Shown one piece after another: positions 26,598-36,628 of a stretch of DNA of 64,000 nt. Positions within the stretch are counted from its first letter, which is position 1. Each line of letters starts with the position of its first letter. Source of the DNA: Rhodocyclaceae bacterium (GTDB lineage Bacteria > Pseudomonadota > Gammaproteobacteria > Burkholderiales > Rhodocyclaceae); NCBI GenBank assembly GCA_013791905.1, contig VMSX01000017.1, positions 62,001 to 126,000 of the forward strand. The letters run 5' to 3'. The position numbers and the translations under genes are program-made. The notes under the pieces are model-generated. The model searched no databases and was not told where the DNA came from. It was given only the letters and a program-made list of their open reading frames with translations.

Positions 26598-28159
26598 TGA
26601 ACCGATCTCTTCCCTTTTCCTTTCTGTCATTGCCCCTTGCATTTGCCCTGTTTGTGCCGGGTTTCGCTATGGCACAAGCCGCAGCACCAGCAGAGGCCGA
26701 CCCAGCCGTCGGGCAGAGCGCCCGCAACTGGCAGATCACGCCTTCCATCGCTATCGATGGCACCTACACTGACAATGTCAATCTTTCGGCAAACAACAAG
26801 ACTGCCGATTTCATCACCCGCATCAGCCCAGGCATCCGCCTTGCTGGCAAGAGTGCCCGCGCCTCTGCCAGCTTGGACTATCAATGGCAACACTACGCCT
26901 ATGCCACAAGTTCGGCGCGCAGCAACCAGCAACAGTCGCTGGCGGCATCCGGCCGGCTGGAGCTTGTGGAACAGTGGTTGTTCCTGGATGCCAGCCACAA
27001 TATTTCACAACAGGCCACCTCGGCTTTCGGCACGCAGGGCGTCGGCAATGAGCTGATCAACACCAACCGCACCCAGGTTTCCTCCTACAGGCTTTCACCC
27101 TACATCCAGGGGCGCCTCGCTAGATTTGCAGACTACCAGTTGCGCTATAGCGGAACCCATACCAGCGCCGACACCGGCGCCCTGTCCGGCGCTGCCACAA
27201 CGACTGAATCCTGGAATGGCCAGCTTGCCGGCGTGACGCCGCTGACATTGCTTAGCTGGGCGGTCAACGTCGATTCCATGACCATCAACCACGCCAGTGG
27301 TTTGAAAAACCAGAATGATCGCTTGTATGGAACGCTGACCTATCTGGTTGCGCCGAGTCTGCGCCTGTCGGTCAGCGCCGGCAACGAATCCGACAACTTT
27401 CTTGCTGGCGTAGAGCGGAAGAAGGGCACCAGCGGACTGGGCGCCGAATGGGCGCCGACCGAACGCACCAAGGTCGCGCTGAGAAAAGACAGTCGCAGTT
27501 TCGGCGACTCTTTCAGCGCCGACTTCACTCACCGTACTGCACTTTCAGCCTGGCGGCTGTCGGACAGCCGCAGCGTCCGCGTGCCGACCGCCGATCTGGC
27601 ACAGGGGTCTCGCGGCACGATCTATGACCTGCTCTACCTCCAACTCACCTCAGCTTTCCCGAATCCGCTGGAGCGCGCGGCCGAAGTCGAGCGTCAACTG
27701 GCGCTAGCCGGCATTCCAGCAAACGCACAGGTCTTTGGCCCGGCCTTGACCTCGCAAGCGTTCATTGAGCGCCGCCAAACGGCATCTTTCACCCTGACCG
27801 GCGTCAACAACACGGTGACCTTTGCCGCAGATCGCAGCAATAGCCAGCGGATAGGCACGGGTATCGGACTGATCGACGACCTCAGTCAGAACCAGGAGAT
27901 TCGCCAATCCGGTTTCAATGCGAACTGGGCGTACAAGATGACCCCTCATGAGGTGCTGACGCTCTCTGCCCTGACCTCGACCAGCAAAGGCTCAAACAAT
28001 GCCGAGACTACCCTCCGCTCAATATCACTGCGGCTGACCACCCAACTGGGCGTCAAGACCTCGGCCAGCGTCGGACTGCGACAATCCCATTTCGAAGGCA
28101 CCACCGGTACCGGCTACGACGAACAGGCCCTGACCGGGGCCGTCCAGTTCAAGTTCTGA
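26594..28159 (+). CDS. Outer-membrane beta-barrel protein, XrtA system (TIGR03016 type)
   Basis: This 521-residue protein has a signal peptide (cleavage near AMAQAAAP). Its long body alternates polar and hydrophobic residues and ends in a terminal aromatic (GAVQFKF), as outer-membrane barrels do. The opening NWQITPSIAIDGTYTDNVNLS is typical of PEP-CTERM-associated barrel proteins. It is likely the outer-membrane pore or a partner for polymer export. The start ATG overlaps the kinase stop (ATGATGA). No enzymatic motif is seen. Confidence 0.85.
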   Translation: MMNRSLPFSFLSLPLAFALFVPGFAMAQAAAPAEADPAVGQSARNWQITPSIAIDGTYTDNVNLSANNKTADFITRISPGIRLAGKSARASASLDYQWQHYAYATSSARSNQQQSLAASGRLELVEQWLFLDASHNISQQATSAFGTQGVGNELINTNRTQVSSYRLSPYIQGRLARFADYQLRYSGTHTSADTGALSGAATTTESWNGQLAGVTPLTLLSWAVNVDSMTINHASGLKNQNDRLYGTLTYLVAPSLRLSVSAGNESDNFLAGVERKKGTSGLGAEWAPTERTKVALRKDSRSFGDSFSADFTHRTALSAWRLSDSRSVRVPTADLAQGSRGTIYDLLYLQLTSAFPNPLERAAEVERQLALAGIPANAQVFGPALTSQAFIERRQTASFTLTGVNNTVTFAADRSNSQRIGTGIGLIDDLSQNQEIRQSGFNANWAYKMTPHEVLTLSALTSTSKGSNNAETTLRSISLRLTTQLGVKTSASVGLRQSHFEGTTGTGYDEQALTGAVQFKF

Positions 28160-28168
28160 AGGCCTGTC

Positions 28169-29266
28169 ATGTACGAGGCCTTCTACGGGCTGGCGGTCAA
28201 GCCGTTTCAGCTCAACCCTGATCCGACATTCTATTTCGCCAGCAAGCAGCACCGGCGCGCCTCGGCCTATCTGGAATATGGCGTCTATCAGAATGAAGGC
28301 TTCATCGTCGTCACGGGTGAAATCGGCGCCGGCAAGACCACTATCGTACGCGGGCTGCTGGCGTCTCTGGAAAAGAGCAAGGTGGTCGCGGCTCAACTGG
28401 TCAGTACCCAGCTGGATGCCGACGATACCCTGCGCATGGTGGCTGCGGCATTCGGGGTGCGCTTCAAGGATCTAGCCAAGGCCGACATTTTGCTCGCGCT
28501 CGAAGCCTTTTTTGTCGATGTCGCCCGCAAGGGCATGCGTTGCCTGTTGATTGTCGATGAAGCGCAGAACCTTACGCCCCGCGCGGTCGAGGAACTGCGC
28601 ATGCTGTCCAACTTTCAGTTCGAGTCGCACGCGCTGCTGCAGACATTTCTGGTCGGCCAGCCCGAATTCCGCGCCATCCTGCGCAGCCCCCAGCTGCAGC
28701 AGTTGCGCCAACGGGTGATTGCCGCCTGCCACATCGGGCCACTCGATCAGGACGAAACCAAAGGCTACATCGAGCATCGCCTCAAGTGCGCCGGCGCCAA
28801 GGGCGAGCCAAGCATCGACGACTCAGCCTATGCCGCGATTTACCATGCCAGTGGCGGCATTCCTCGCCGCATCAACGCGCTCTGCGATCGTCTGCTGCTG
28901 ATGGGCTTTCTCGGTTCGAAGAAGGCGTTTTTTCAAGCAGACGTGGATGAGGTTGCCGCCGAGATCAACGACGGCGCATTTGGTGGGCCCAATCCGGATG
29001 GCAAGGGAACCCTGATGGCGCCACCCGCGATGGATGCCTTTTTCGGCAAGGATCAGATCGGCGAACTGTCGCTTGGCGAGGCCGACGCCGACGAAGCAAT
29101 GCAGATGATCAAGGAGCTCAGCGCACGCCGCACCAGCGAGCGAATGATCCGTCTCGAACGCAGCCTGCTGCGGCTCGAACGCAGCAATTCGCTGATCCTG
29201 CAGATCATGCAGAAACTGGTCGAGGCGGCACGCGTTCGCTCCGACGAAAAGGGCGGCAAAAAATGA
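28169..29266 (+). CDS. XrtA-associated AAA ATPase (TIGR03015 type)
   Basis: This 365-residue protein begins MYEAFYGLAVKPFQLNPDP, the signature of the ExeA-like/PEP-CTERM ATPase family. Walker A is GEIGAGKTT (about 51-59) and Walker B is RCLLIVDEAQNL (about 126-137), followed by an arginine-rich sensor region. The C-terminal 90 residues are charged and partly coiled coil. It is thought to power or regulate assembly of the export machine. It starts 9 nt after the barrel gene and overlaps the deacetylase gene (ATGA). Confidence 0.9.
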   Translation: MYEAFYGLAVKPFQLNPDPTFYFASKQHRRASAYLEYGVYQNEGFIVVTGEIGAGKTTIVRGLLASLEKSKVVAAQLVSTQLDADDTLRMVAAAFGVRFKDLAKADILLALEAFFVDVARKGMRCLLIVDEAQNLTPRAVEELRMLSNFQFESHALLQTFLVGQPEFRAILRSPQLQQLRQRVIAACHIGPLDQDETKGYIEHRLKCAGAKGEPSIDDSAYAAIYHASGGIPRRINALCDRLLLMGFLGSKKAFFQADVDEVAAEINDGAFGGPNPDGKGTLMAPPAMDAFFGKDQIGELSLGEADADEAMQMIKELSARRTSERMIRLERSLLRLERSNSLILQIMQKLVEAARVRSDEKGGKK

Positions 29267-30126
29267 AGCCCGCCCACCATGCCGGCGCCATCATCAACGC
29301 ACTGACGATCGACGTCGAGGATTACTTTCAGGTTTCGGCCTTCGCCCCGCATATCAATCGTGCCGACTGGGATCATTGCGAGTGCCGCATCGAGCGCAAT
29401 ATCGCGCGCATCCTCGAACTGCTGGAACCGCAAGGCGTCAAAGCCACCTTCTTCACCCTCGGCTGGATAGCCGAACGTTACCCCGCGATAGTGCGCGACA
29501 TTGTCTCTAACGGGCATGAGCTGGCCAGCCACGGCTATGCTCATCTGCGCGCCAGCGACCAGAGCGCGGAAGAGTTCTTCACAGATATCCAGCATGCCAA
29601 AACCCTTCTGGAGGACCTTTCCGGCACCGAGGTCAAAGGGTACCGGGCGCCCAGTTTTTCCATCTGCACGGGCAATCACCACTGGGCCTTCGAGTGTCTG
29701 GCCCGCGCCGGCTACCGTTACAGTTCCAGCATCTACCCGATCAAGCATGACCACTACGGCATGCCCGACGCTCCACGTTTCGCCCACGTTAGCCACGCCC
29801 AGTTGCTTGAGGTTCCTGCCACCACCATCCGCGCCTTCGACCGCAACTGGCCCGCCAGCGGCGGCGGCTATTTCCGCCTGATGCCTTATGCCTTATCCCA
29901 CCGGCTCATCAAAAGGGTGAACCAACGCGACGGCGAAGCCGCCGTTTTCTATTTCCACCCCTGGGAAATCGACACCGAACAGCCGCGCATTCCCGGCATC
30001 AGCGCCAAGACGCGCTTCCGTCATTACATCAATATCCATCGCATGGAACATCGGATCAAGCGCCTGATCGTCGATTTTCGCTGGGGGCGCATGGATCACA
30101 TATTCCTGGCCGGGCGCCAGGATTAG
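29263..30126 (+). CDS. Polysaccharide deacetylase, XrtA system (TIGR03006 type)
   Basis: This 287-residue NodB-family enzyme shows the metal-binding motif 1 (TIDVEDYFQVSAF) and motif 2 (ASHGYAHLRAS), with later YRAPSFS and DRNWPASGGGYFRL blocks, as in the PEP-CTERM locus deacetylase family with its C-terminal DUF3473 region. It should remove N-acetyl groups from the polymer or an intermediate. No signal peptide is seen, so the reaction is probably cytoplasmic. Its start overlaps the ATPase stop (ATGA), and the FemAB-like gene begins 2 nt after its stop. Confidence 0.9.
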   Translation: MKPAHHAGAIINALTIDVEDYFQVSAFAPHINRADWDHCECRIERNIARILELLEPQGVKATFFTLGWIAERYPAIVRDIVSNGHELASHGYAHLRASDQSAEEFFTDIQHAKTLLEDLSGTEVKGYRAPSFSICTGNHHWAFECLARAGYRYSSSIYPIKHDHYGMPDAPRFAHVSHAQLLEVPATTIRAFDRNWPASGGGYFRLMPYALSHRLIKRVNQRDGEAAVFYFHPWEIDTEQPRIPGISAKTRFRHYINIHRMEHRIKRLIVDFRWGRMDHIFLAGRQD

Positions 30127-30128
30127 CC

Positions 30129-31202
30129 ATGCTTGCCAACGATCACCCGGCACCTGGCGCCGCCGGAATCGAGGTCAAGCAGCTCGACAGCGGTGATCGC
30201 GCTGCAGTTGTGCGCTGGGAAGCCTTCGTCGCTGTAGCGCCAGCGGCAACGTTTTTCCACCGCGCCGGCTGGCAAAATGTGTTGCGCGACATTTATCGGC
30301 ATCGCACCTGCTTTCTCTACGCCGAGCGCAACGGCAGCGTCGTCGGCATACTGCCGCTGGCCCAGATCAATAGCCTGCTCTTTGGCAATGCCCTGATCGC
30401 CCTGCCCTTCGCCGTCTATGGCGGCGTGGTATCCAGCGACCCCGCCGCGATCACTGCGCTAGAGGCGGAAGCAGAGCGCCTGGCGCGCGAATTCGGCGTC
30501 GCCCATCTTGAGTACCGCAACATCGACGCGCATCACAGCGACTGGCCGACACAGGATCTCTACGTCACCTTCCGCAAGGAAATACTGCCGGATGAGGAAG
30601 CCAACCTGCAGGCCATTCCACGCAAGCAGCGGGCCATGGTGAGAAAGGGCATCAAGAACGGGCTGCGCGGTGAAATCGACGCCAGCGCCGACCGTTTCTT
30701 TGCGCTCTATGCCGACAACGTGCACCGCCATGGCACGCCAGCCATGCCCAAGCTCTATTTTGATGCGCTGCTGCGCGAGTTTGGCGAGGACTGCGAAGTC
30801 TTTACCGTGGTCGATGCTATGGGCACCCCGGTCAGCAGCGTCATCAGCTTCTATTTTCGCGACGAAGTATTGCCGTACTACGCTGGCGACGCCGAGTGCG
30901 CCCGCGCACTCGCTGCCAATGACTTCAAGTATTGGGAGCTGATGCGCCGCGCCTGCCTGCGCGGGCTCAAGGTCTTCGATTACGGCCGCAGCAAGGTCGG
31001 CTCTGGCTCGTATTCATTCAAGAAGAACTGGGGGTTCGAAGCGCGGCCGCTGCACTACGAATACCGCCTCTACACGTGCGCTGATATCCCCCAGAACAAC
31101 CCGAACAACCCCAAATACAAGCTGATGATCGCGGCCTGGCGGCGCATGCCCATCGCGCTGGCAAATTTCCTCGGGCCCTTCATCGTGCGGAATCTGGGCT
31201 GA
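30129..31202 (+). CDS. FemAB-like GNAT-fold protein, XrtA system (TIGR03019 type)
   Basis: This 357-residue protein has the FemAB-like double GNAT fold seen in XrtA clusters. Landmarks are FFHRAGWQNVLRDIYRHRT (about 40-58), PRKQRAMVRKGIKNGL (about 160-175) and FDYGRSKVGSGSYSFKKNWGF near the end. Related proteins transfer an amino acid from aminoacyl-tRNA or an acyl group, and here the acceptor may be a sugar of the repeat unit. It lies between the deacetylase and glycosyltransferase genes, so it may modify the amino group freed by the deacetylase, which is inference. Confidence 0.87.
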   Translation: MLANDHPAPGAAGIEVKQLDSGDRAAVVRWEAFVAVAPAATFFHRAGWQNVLRDIYRHRTCFLYAERNGSVVGILPLAQINSLLFGNALIALPFAVYGGVVSSDPAAITALEAEAERLAREFGVAHLEYRNIDAHHSDWPTQDLYVTFRKEILPDEEANLQAIPRKQRAMVRKGIKNGLRGEIDASADRFFALYADNVHRHGTPAMPKLYFDALLREFGEDCEVFTVVDAMGTPVSSVISFYFRDEVLPYYAGDAECARALAANDFKYWELMRRACLRGLKVFDYGRSKVGSGSYSFKKNWGFEARPLHYEYRLYTCADIPQNNPNNPKYKLMIAAWRRMPIALANFLGPFIVRNLG

Positions 31203-31207
31203 TCCGG

Positions 31208-32416
31208 ATGGCCGACCTTCTCTATCTGGCCCATCGTTTGCCCTACCCGCCCAACAAGGGCGACAAGGTTCGCTCGTTCAATCTGCTCAAGCATCTGGCA
31301 AAAAAGCATCGCGTCCATCTCGGCACCTTCATTGACGATCCAGATGACGAGGTCCATCTTGAGAAGGTACGCAGCTATTGCGCCACCATGCACGTTGCCC
31401 GGCTCACTCCGCGGATCGCCAAACTGCGCAGCCTGACCGGGCTGCTGAGCGGCGAGGCGCTGTCGCTACCCTACTACCGTAATGCCGCCCTGCGCGACTG
31501 GGCGATGCGCACCTGTGCCGACAAACGCATCGAGCGCGCCGTTGTCTTTTCTTCGGTGATGGCCAGCTATGTTCCAGATATGCTGCGGATGCCGACCCTG
31601 GTGGACTTTGTTGACGTCGATTCGGCCAAGTGGACCCAGTACGCCACCACTCACAGTTGGCCGCTGTCCTGGCTTTACCGCCGGGAAGGCGAACGCCTGC
31701 TGGCGTGGGAGCGCGCTGTAGCAGCGCAGGCAACTCATTCGTTCTTCGTCACCGAGGCCGAGGCCGACATGTTTCGTCGCTCTGCCCCGGAAAGTGCGGA
31801 CCGCGTCGAGGCCATCGGCAATGGAGTCGACGCCGAATTCTTTTCGCCGGAACACCCTCTGGCATCGCCGTTCAGCGCAGATGAAATCCCCATAGTCTTC
31901 ACCGGGGCCATGGACTACTGGCCCAACATCGATGCCGTCGTGTGGTTCGTCGGCGAGGTTTTGCCCCACCTGCGCCGTCAACATCCCAAGGTGCGCTTTT
32001 ACGTTGTCGGGCGGAGTCCGGATGCGACAGTACAGGCTCTGGCGAAAGACAACGCAACCGTCGTCACCGGTACGGTAGACGACGTGCGTCCATATCTGAA
32101 ACATGCCGCAGTGGTCGTCGCGCCACTGCGCATCGCCCGTGGCATTCAGAACAAGGTACTCGAAGCCATGGCCATGGCGCGACCGGTGATCGCTGCTACT
32201 GCCTGCGCCGGTCCCATCGCTGCCGAGCGCGGCAGTGAACTGCTTGCTGCCGCGACCCCTGATGACTACCTATCCCACATCGACAAGCTGCTCGCCGACC
32301 CAACTCGCGCCGATGCCATCGGACAAGCTGCGCGCCGGCGTATCCTGACCAGCTACAGTTGGGATGCCCACCTTTCGCGCATCGACCGCTACCTAGAATC
32401 TCAGGAGGCCACATGA
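31208..32416 (+). CDS. Glycosyltransferase, XrtA system (TIGR03087 type)
   Basis: This 402-residue GT-B glycosyltransferase starts MADLLYLAHRLPYPPNKGDKVRSFNLL, typical of the PEP-CTERM sugar transferase 1 family. The C-terminal GT1/GT4-like domain includes FTGAMDYWPNIDAV and the donor-binding region PLRIARGIQNKVLEAMAMARPVIAT. It should add one residue of the repeat unit at the cytoplasmic face. Its stop overlaps the xrtA start (ATGA). Confidence 0.9.
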   Translation: MADLLYLAHRLPYPPNKGDKVRSFNLLKHLAKKHRVHLGTFIDDPDDEVHLEKVRSYCATMHVARLTPRIAKLRSLTGLLSGEALSLPYYRNAALRDWAMRTCADKRIERAVVFSSVMASYVPDMLRMPTLVDFVDVDSAKWTQYATTHSWPLSWLYRREGERLLAWERAVAAQATHSFFVTEAEADMFRRSAPESADRVEAIGNGVDAEFFSPEHPLASPFSADEIPIVFTGAMDYWPNIDAVVWFVGEVLPHLRRQHPKVRFYVVGRSPDATVQALAKDNATVVTGTVDDVRPYLKHAAVVVAPLRIARGIQNKVLEAMAMARPVIAATACAGPIAAERGSELLAAATPDDYLSHIDKLLADPTRADAIGQAARRRILTSYSWDAHLSRIDRYLESQEAT

Positions 32417-33975
32417 ACGCCGTCTCACCAGCGCCGACTTTTGCGTGGCAGCGCGCGCTTACAACACTGACTGTTGTCCTGCTGGTTCTGGTTGGCCTTT
32501 ACCACGAGACCGGACTGGCCATGGTGAGCATCTGGGCGCGATCCGAAACCTTCGCACATGCCTTCCTGGTGCCGCCGATCACCCTCTGGCTGATCTGGGA
32601 GAAGCGCCACGTCCTCGCCCGGCAGCAACCCCGCCCGAGCCTGTGGCTGGCCCTGCCGCTTGCCGGACTCGGCTTCGCCTGGCTGCTTGGCGAGATGGCG
32701 GCAGTCAATGCCGTGACCCAGCTGGCCTTCACCTGCATGCTGATCCTCGCCGTACCGTTGGTGATTGGCGTGCCGGCAGCTCGGCTGATCGCCTTCCCCC
32801 TCGGCTTTCTACTGTTTGCCGTACCGATTGGCGAGTTCCTCTTGCCCAAACTGATGGACTGGACCGCCGCCGCCACCGTCTTCGGCCTCCGTGCCTCCGG
32901 GATTCCCGTTTTCCAGGAAGGCCTGCACTTCGTGATTCCCTCCGGCCGCTGGTCGGTCGTCGAGGCCTGCAGCGGCGTACGTTATCTCATCGCCTCGCTC
33001 ACCGTGGGCACATTGTTCGCGTACCTCAATTACCGCTCGACCAAACGCCGGCTGATTTTTGTCGGCATCGCGATCCTGGTACCCCTGGTGGCCAACTGGA
33101 TTCGCGCCTACATGATTGTCATGCTCGGCCATTACTCCGGCAACAAAATTGCCGTCGGTGTTGACCACCTGATTTACGGCTGGGTGTTTTTCGGCATTGT
33201 CATCATGATCATGTTCGTCATCGGCATGCGCTGGAGTGAACCCAGTGCCGACCTTGACATGACGGTCGCACCAGCCAGTGCCAATACCTCTGCCGCAACC
33301 ACTGGCCGCCTGTTCGCCGCCAGCCTGATGTTTGCCGCTGTCGTTGCAGCGCCCCATGCAGTGCTGTGGGTCCTGACGTCAGGCGCAACGCTGCCGCCGC
33401 CCCGACTCGACCCGCAGACCCTGGCCACCAGCGGTTGGCAACTTGCCGCCACGCCCATGTCCGAATGGAAGCCGGCGTTCCAAAATCCATCCGGCGAAAT
33501 GAACGTCACATTGACGGACGGCGAACGCCGGGTCGGCGTATATATCGGCTACTATCGCCAGCAGAACTACGAGCGCAAGCTGGTCAGCTCCAGCAATGTT
33601 CTTGTCAGCGGCACTGACCAGCACTGGGCGCAAGTTTCACAAGGATTCCGAACCATAACGCTTGACGGGCAGGCGGTGAACGTGCGCAGCGGACGCCTGC
33701 GCAGCAATGTCATGACGCTCCTGGGGCAGGGCGATACACAGTTGGTGGCATGGCACTGGTACTGGATCAACGGCCATGTCACGACCAGCGACTACGTTGG
33801 CAAGGGCTGGCTGGCGATCTCAAGACTCATGGGGCGCGGCGACGATTCCGCCGGCGTCGTGCTCTATGCACCGGAGAACCAGCCCGGTGGCGCAGAGGCC
33901 GCGCTGCAGGACTTCCTGACACGCGGCGGCAGCAGCATTGCCGCCATTCTGGCAAACGCAAAGCAGCAGCGCTGA
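32413..33975 (+). CDS. xrtA: Exosortase A fused to EpsI domain
   Basis: This is the central sorting enzyme of the window, 520 residues. Residues 1-275 form the eight-helix exosortase core with the Cys-Arg-His triad: Cys186 in VEACSGVRY, Arg231 in NWIRAYMIV and His252 in VDHLIYGW. After further hydrophobic segments, residues about 335-520 form the EpsI domain (YIGYYRQQNYERKLVSS, WHWYWINGH). XrtA recognises PEP-CTERM tails and is thought to cut and transfer the protein at the membrane. ATG 32413 has a strong AGGAGG site and overlaps the previous stop. Codons 3-10 lie within a diverged copy of the 24-bp dispersed repeat. All catalytic residues are present. Confidence 0.95.
   Translation: MNAVSPAPTFAWQRALTTLTVVLLVLVGLYHETGLAMVSIWARSETFAHAFLVPPITLWLIWEKRHVLARQQPRPSLWLALPLAGLGFAWLLGEMAAVNAVTQLAFTCMLILAVPLVIGVPAARLIAFPLGFLLFAVPIGEFLLPKLMDWTAAATVFGLRASGIPVFQEGLHFVIPSGRWSVVEACSGVRYLIASLTVGTLFAYLNYRSTKRRLIFVGIAILVPLVANWIRAYMIVMLGHYSGNKIAVGVDHLIYGWVFFGIVIMIMFVIGMRWSEPSADLDMTVAPASANTSAATTGRLFAASLMFAAVVAAPHAVLWVLTSGATLPPPRLDPQTLATSGWQLAATPMSEWKPAFQNPSGEMNVTLTDGERRVGVYIGYYRQQNYERKLVSSSNVLVSGTDQHWAQVSQGFRTITLDGQAVNVRSGRLRSNVMTLLGQGDTQLVAWHWYWINGHVTTSDYVGKGWLAISRLMGRGDDSAGVVLYAPENQPGGAEAALQDFLTRGGSSIAAILANAKQQR
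32418..32441 (-). repeat. 24-bp dispersed repeat, diverged copy in reverse orientation
   Basis: The reverse strand matches the 24-bp element at 22 of 24 positions. It encodes AVSPAPTF at the N-terminus of exosortase A. The exact copy in the lytic transglycosylase gene, read in the same coding sense, gives the near-identical AVPPAPTF. Confidence 0.55.
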
Positions 33976-34065
33976 TCGTGTCCGTTAGCGAGCGGGGGTT
34001 CCGCGCACGAACGTTATACTTCCCGCATAAGCTCGACACACCTCTTTAACCCTTTCTCTAGCGAT

Positions 34066-35382
34066 ATGAATGCGATGACCAAAAATTTACCCAAGAAGAA
34101 CACCTGTGTCGCCGTTGTCGGCCTCGGCTACGTCGGTTTGCCGCTAGCGGTCGAGTTCGGGAAGAAATTCAAAACCATTGGCTTCGATCTGTCGGCAGCC
34201 AAGGTGGCCAGCTACAAGAAGTTTTTCGATCCCACCGGTGAAGTCAGCACCGCGGACCTGAAAGCGGCGACGCAGCTTTCGGTGAGTACGGATCCAGCCA
34301 CTCTCGCGGCGGCGGATCTTGTCATCATTGCCGTACCGACGCCGGTCGATGTGGGACATATTCCCGATTTTTCACCGCTGGTCGGTTCATCCACGATAGT
34401 CGGCAAGTACCTGAAGAAGGGCGCTGTCGTCGTGTATGAGTCGACGGTTTACCCCGGCGCAACTGAAGATGTCTGCATCCCGCTGCTGGAACAGCATTCC
34501 GGCATGAAGTGGAAGCGGGATTTCCATGTGGGCTACTCGCCCGAACGCGTCAACCCCGGCGACAAGGAACGCACCATCACCAAGATCGTCAAGGTCGTCT
34601 CCGGGGATGATGAGCCCACCGCGAAATTCGTTGCCGCGATGTACGGCGCGGTCATCACCGCCGGCGTGCATCAGGCCAGCAGCATCAAGGTGGCCGAAGC
34701 GGCCAAGGTCATCGAGAACACCCAGCGTGACCTCAACATTGCGCTGATGAACGAGTTGTCGCTGATCTTCGAGCGGATCGGCATCGATACGCTCGAAGTC
34801 CTACAGGCCGCCGGCACCAAATGGAATTTCCTGCCCTTCCGGCCGGGCCTAGTGGGTGGGCACTGCATCGGCGTCGACCCGTATTACCTGACGCACAAGG
34901 CCGAGATGCTCGGCTACCACCCGCAGGTCATCCTTGCCGGCCGGCGCATCAATGACGGCATGGCGGCCTACGTAGCGCAGCAGACCGTCAAGAACATGAT
35001 CAACAACGGCTGTTCGGTGAAGGGCGCCAAGGTCATCGTGCTCGGTCTGACGTTCAAGGAGAATTGCCCCGACCTGCGCAACTCCAAAGTTGCCGACCTG
35101 GTCAAGGAACTGCAGTCGTTCGGCTGCGAGGTCACCGTGCACGACCCGCTTGGCGAACCTGACGAAGCGAAGCACGAATACGACATCGGCTTGGTGAAAT
35201 GGAATGCCTTGCCTGACAAAGCCGATGCCATCGTCGCCGCCGTTTCGCACCAGCAGTACCTCGCCATGTCCTTCAAGAAGCTGACGAGCAAGCTCAAGCC
35301 CAAGGGTGTGTTTGTCGATGTCAAATCCGCCTACGATCCCAAGGTCGTTGCCAAGGCAGGCTTTCGGTTGTGGAGACTTTAA
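34066..35382 (+). CDS. tviB: UDP-HexNAc 6-dehydrogenase (TviB/WbpA-like)
   Basis: This 438-residue nucleotide-sugar dehydrogenase oxidises C6 of a UDP-N-acetylhexosamine to the uronic acid using NAD+. The Rossmann motif is [18 protein letters not shown] (15-32). The central domain has [10 protein letters not shown] and [15 protein letters not shown], and the catalytic Cys267 is in [13 protein letters not shown]. The sequence follows the Vi-antigen TviB subgroup. The start may be ATG 34066 or the in-frame ATG at 34075. With the TviC-like epimerase encoded 7 nt downstream it would make UDP-GalNAcA. A TATACT-like -10 lies about 50 nt upstream, but I see no clear -35. Confidence 0.92.
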   Translation: MNAMTKNLPKKNTCVAVVGLGYVGLPLAVEFGKKFKTIGFDLSAAKVASYKKFFDPTGEVSTADLKAATQLSVSTDPATLAAADLVIIAVPTPVDVGHIPDFSPLVGSSTIVGKYLKKGAVVVYESTVYPGATEDVCIPLLEQHSGMKWKRDFHVGYSPERVNPGDKERTITKIVKVVSGDDEPTAKFVAAMYGAVITAGVHQASSIKVAEAAKVIENTQRDLNIALMNELSLIFERIGIDTLEVLQAAGTKWNFLPFRPGLVGGHCIGVDPYYLTHKAEMLGYHPQVILAGRRINDGMAAYVAQQTVKNMINNGCSVKGAKVIVLGLTFKENCPDLRNSKVADLVKELQSFGCEVTVHDPLGEPDEAKHEYDIGLVKWNALPDKADAIVAAVSHQQYLAMSFKKLTSKLKPKGVFVDVKSAYDPKVVAKAGFRLWRL

Positions 35383-35389
35383 GCCCCTC

Positions 35390-36511
35390 ATGTCCGCATC
35401 CGCTACCTACGCAAAACTGCAGCAGAGCCTTCAAGCCCAGCCGAAAACCTGGCTGATCACCGGCGTGGCCGGTTTCATCGGCAGCAACCTGCTGGAGACC
35501 TTGCTGTCGCTCAATCAGCGCGTCGTCGGCCTAGACAATTTTGCCACCGGTCATCGGCACAACCTGGTTGCTGCTGTAGAAGATGCCGGACGGACTACCG
35601 AGTGGATCGGTCGGCCGCGCGGCGAACTGGAATCCCTGTTTCAGTTCACCGAAGGCGACATCCGAAACCTGGACTCCTGCCGGCAGGCCATGACCTGGAC
35701 AAACGGAAGCAAGTCCTGTCCGGTCGACTATGTCCTCCACCAGGCGGCACTTGGCAGCGTACCGCGCTCCATTGAAGACCCGATCACCACCAACCAGGCG
35801 AACATCGACGGATTCCTCAACATGCTGGTAGCGGCCCGCGATGCAGGGGTCAGCCGGTTTGTCTATGCCGCAAGCAGTTCCACCTACGGCGACCATCCCG
35901 ATCTGCCGAAGGTCGAAGACAAGATCGGCAAGCCACTCTCGCCCTATGCCGTGACCAAGCTGGTGAATGAGTTGTACGCCGACGTTTTTGCCCGCACCTA
36001 TGGCTTCAAGACCATCGGGCTGCGTTATTTCAATATCTTCGGCAAGCGCCAGGACCCTGAAGGTGCCTACGCGGCGGTCATCCCCAAATGGATCTCCGCC
36101 ATGATCAACAACCAGCCCGTGTACATCAATGGTGATGGCGACACGAGTCGGGATTTCTGCTACATCACCAACACCATTCAGGCCAATCTGCTCGCCGCCA
36201 CCAGCGACAACCCGGAAGCTGCCAACCAAGTCTACAACGTCGCTGTTGGCGACCGCACCTCGCTGAACGCACTCTGTGGATTCCTGCAAAAGCATCTCGC
36301 AGCGCGCTATCCCCATCTCAAGGATTACCAGCCAATTCACCGCGATTTCCGCGCTGGCGATGTACGCCACTCGCTTGCCGATATCGGCAAGGCCGCAACG
36401 CTGCTCGGCTATGCGCCCAGCCACAAGATCGACGCGGGGCTGCAGGAATCGATGACCTGGTATATAGACCATCTGGCCCCCCCCTCCCAACCTCCCCTCA
36501 CGGGAAGGTGA
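35390..36511 (+). CDS. tviC: UDP-GlcNAc/GlcNAcA 4-epimerase (TviC/WbpP-like SDR)
   Basis: This 373-residue extended short-chain dehydrogenase has the NAD motif [13 protein letters not shown] (near residue 22), the catalytic YAVTK (Tyr-x-x-x-Lys) and [23 protein letters not shown] typical of the WbpP/TviC subgroup. It interconverts gluco and galacto forms of UDP-HexNAc or its uronic acid. ATG 35390 was chosen because the longer frame from 35306 would overlap tviB extensively. The tviB-tviC pair suggests GalNAcA-type residues in the polymer. Confidence 0.92.
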   Translation: MSASATYAKLQQSLQAQPKTWLITGVAGFIGSNLLETLLSLNQRVVGLDNFATGHRHNLVAAVEDAGRTTEWIGRPRGELESLFQFTEGDIRNLDSCRQAMTWTNGSKSCPVDYVLHQAALGSVPRSIEDPITTNQANIDGFLNMLVAARDAGVSRFVYAASSSTYGDHPDLPKVEDKIGKPLSPYAVTKLVNELYADVFARTYGFKTIGLRYFNIFGKRQDPEGAYAAVIPKWISAMINNQPVYINGDGDTSRDFCYITNTIQANLLAATSDNPEAANQVYNVAVGDRTSLNALCGFLQKHLAARYPHLKDYQPIHRDFRAGDVRHSLADIGKAATLLGYAPSHKIDAGLQESMTWYIDHLAPPSQPPLTGR

Positions 36512-36628
36512 CTGTGGCTCGCTACGCTCGATTATTACGGGGTGCATCACTTGGACTATTGTGCGGTCTGCGACTGGCGCCGCGTGCCGCCTTGACTTGG
36601 GGCGGCCCGGCGTCAAGGCTGTATTGGC

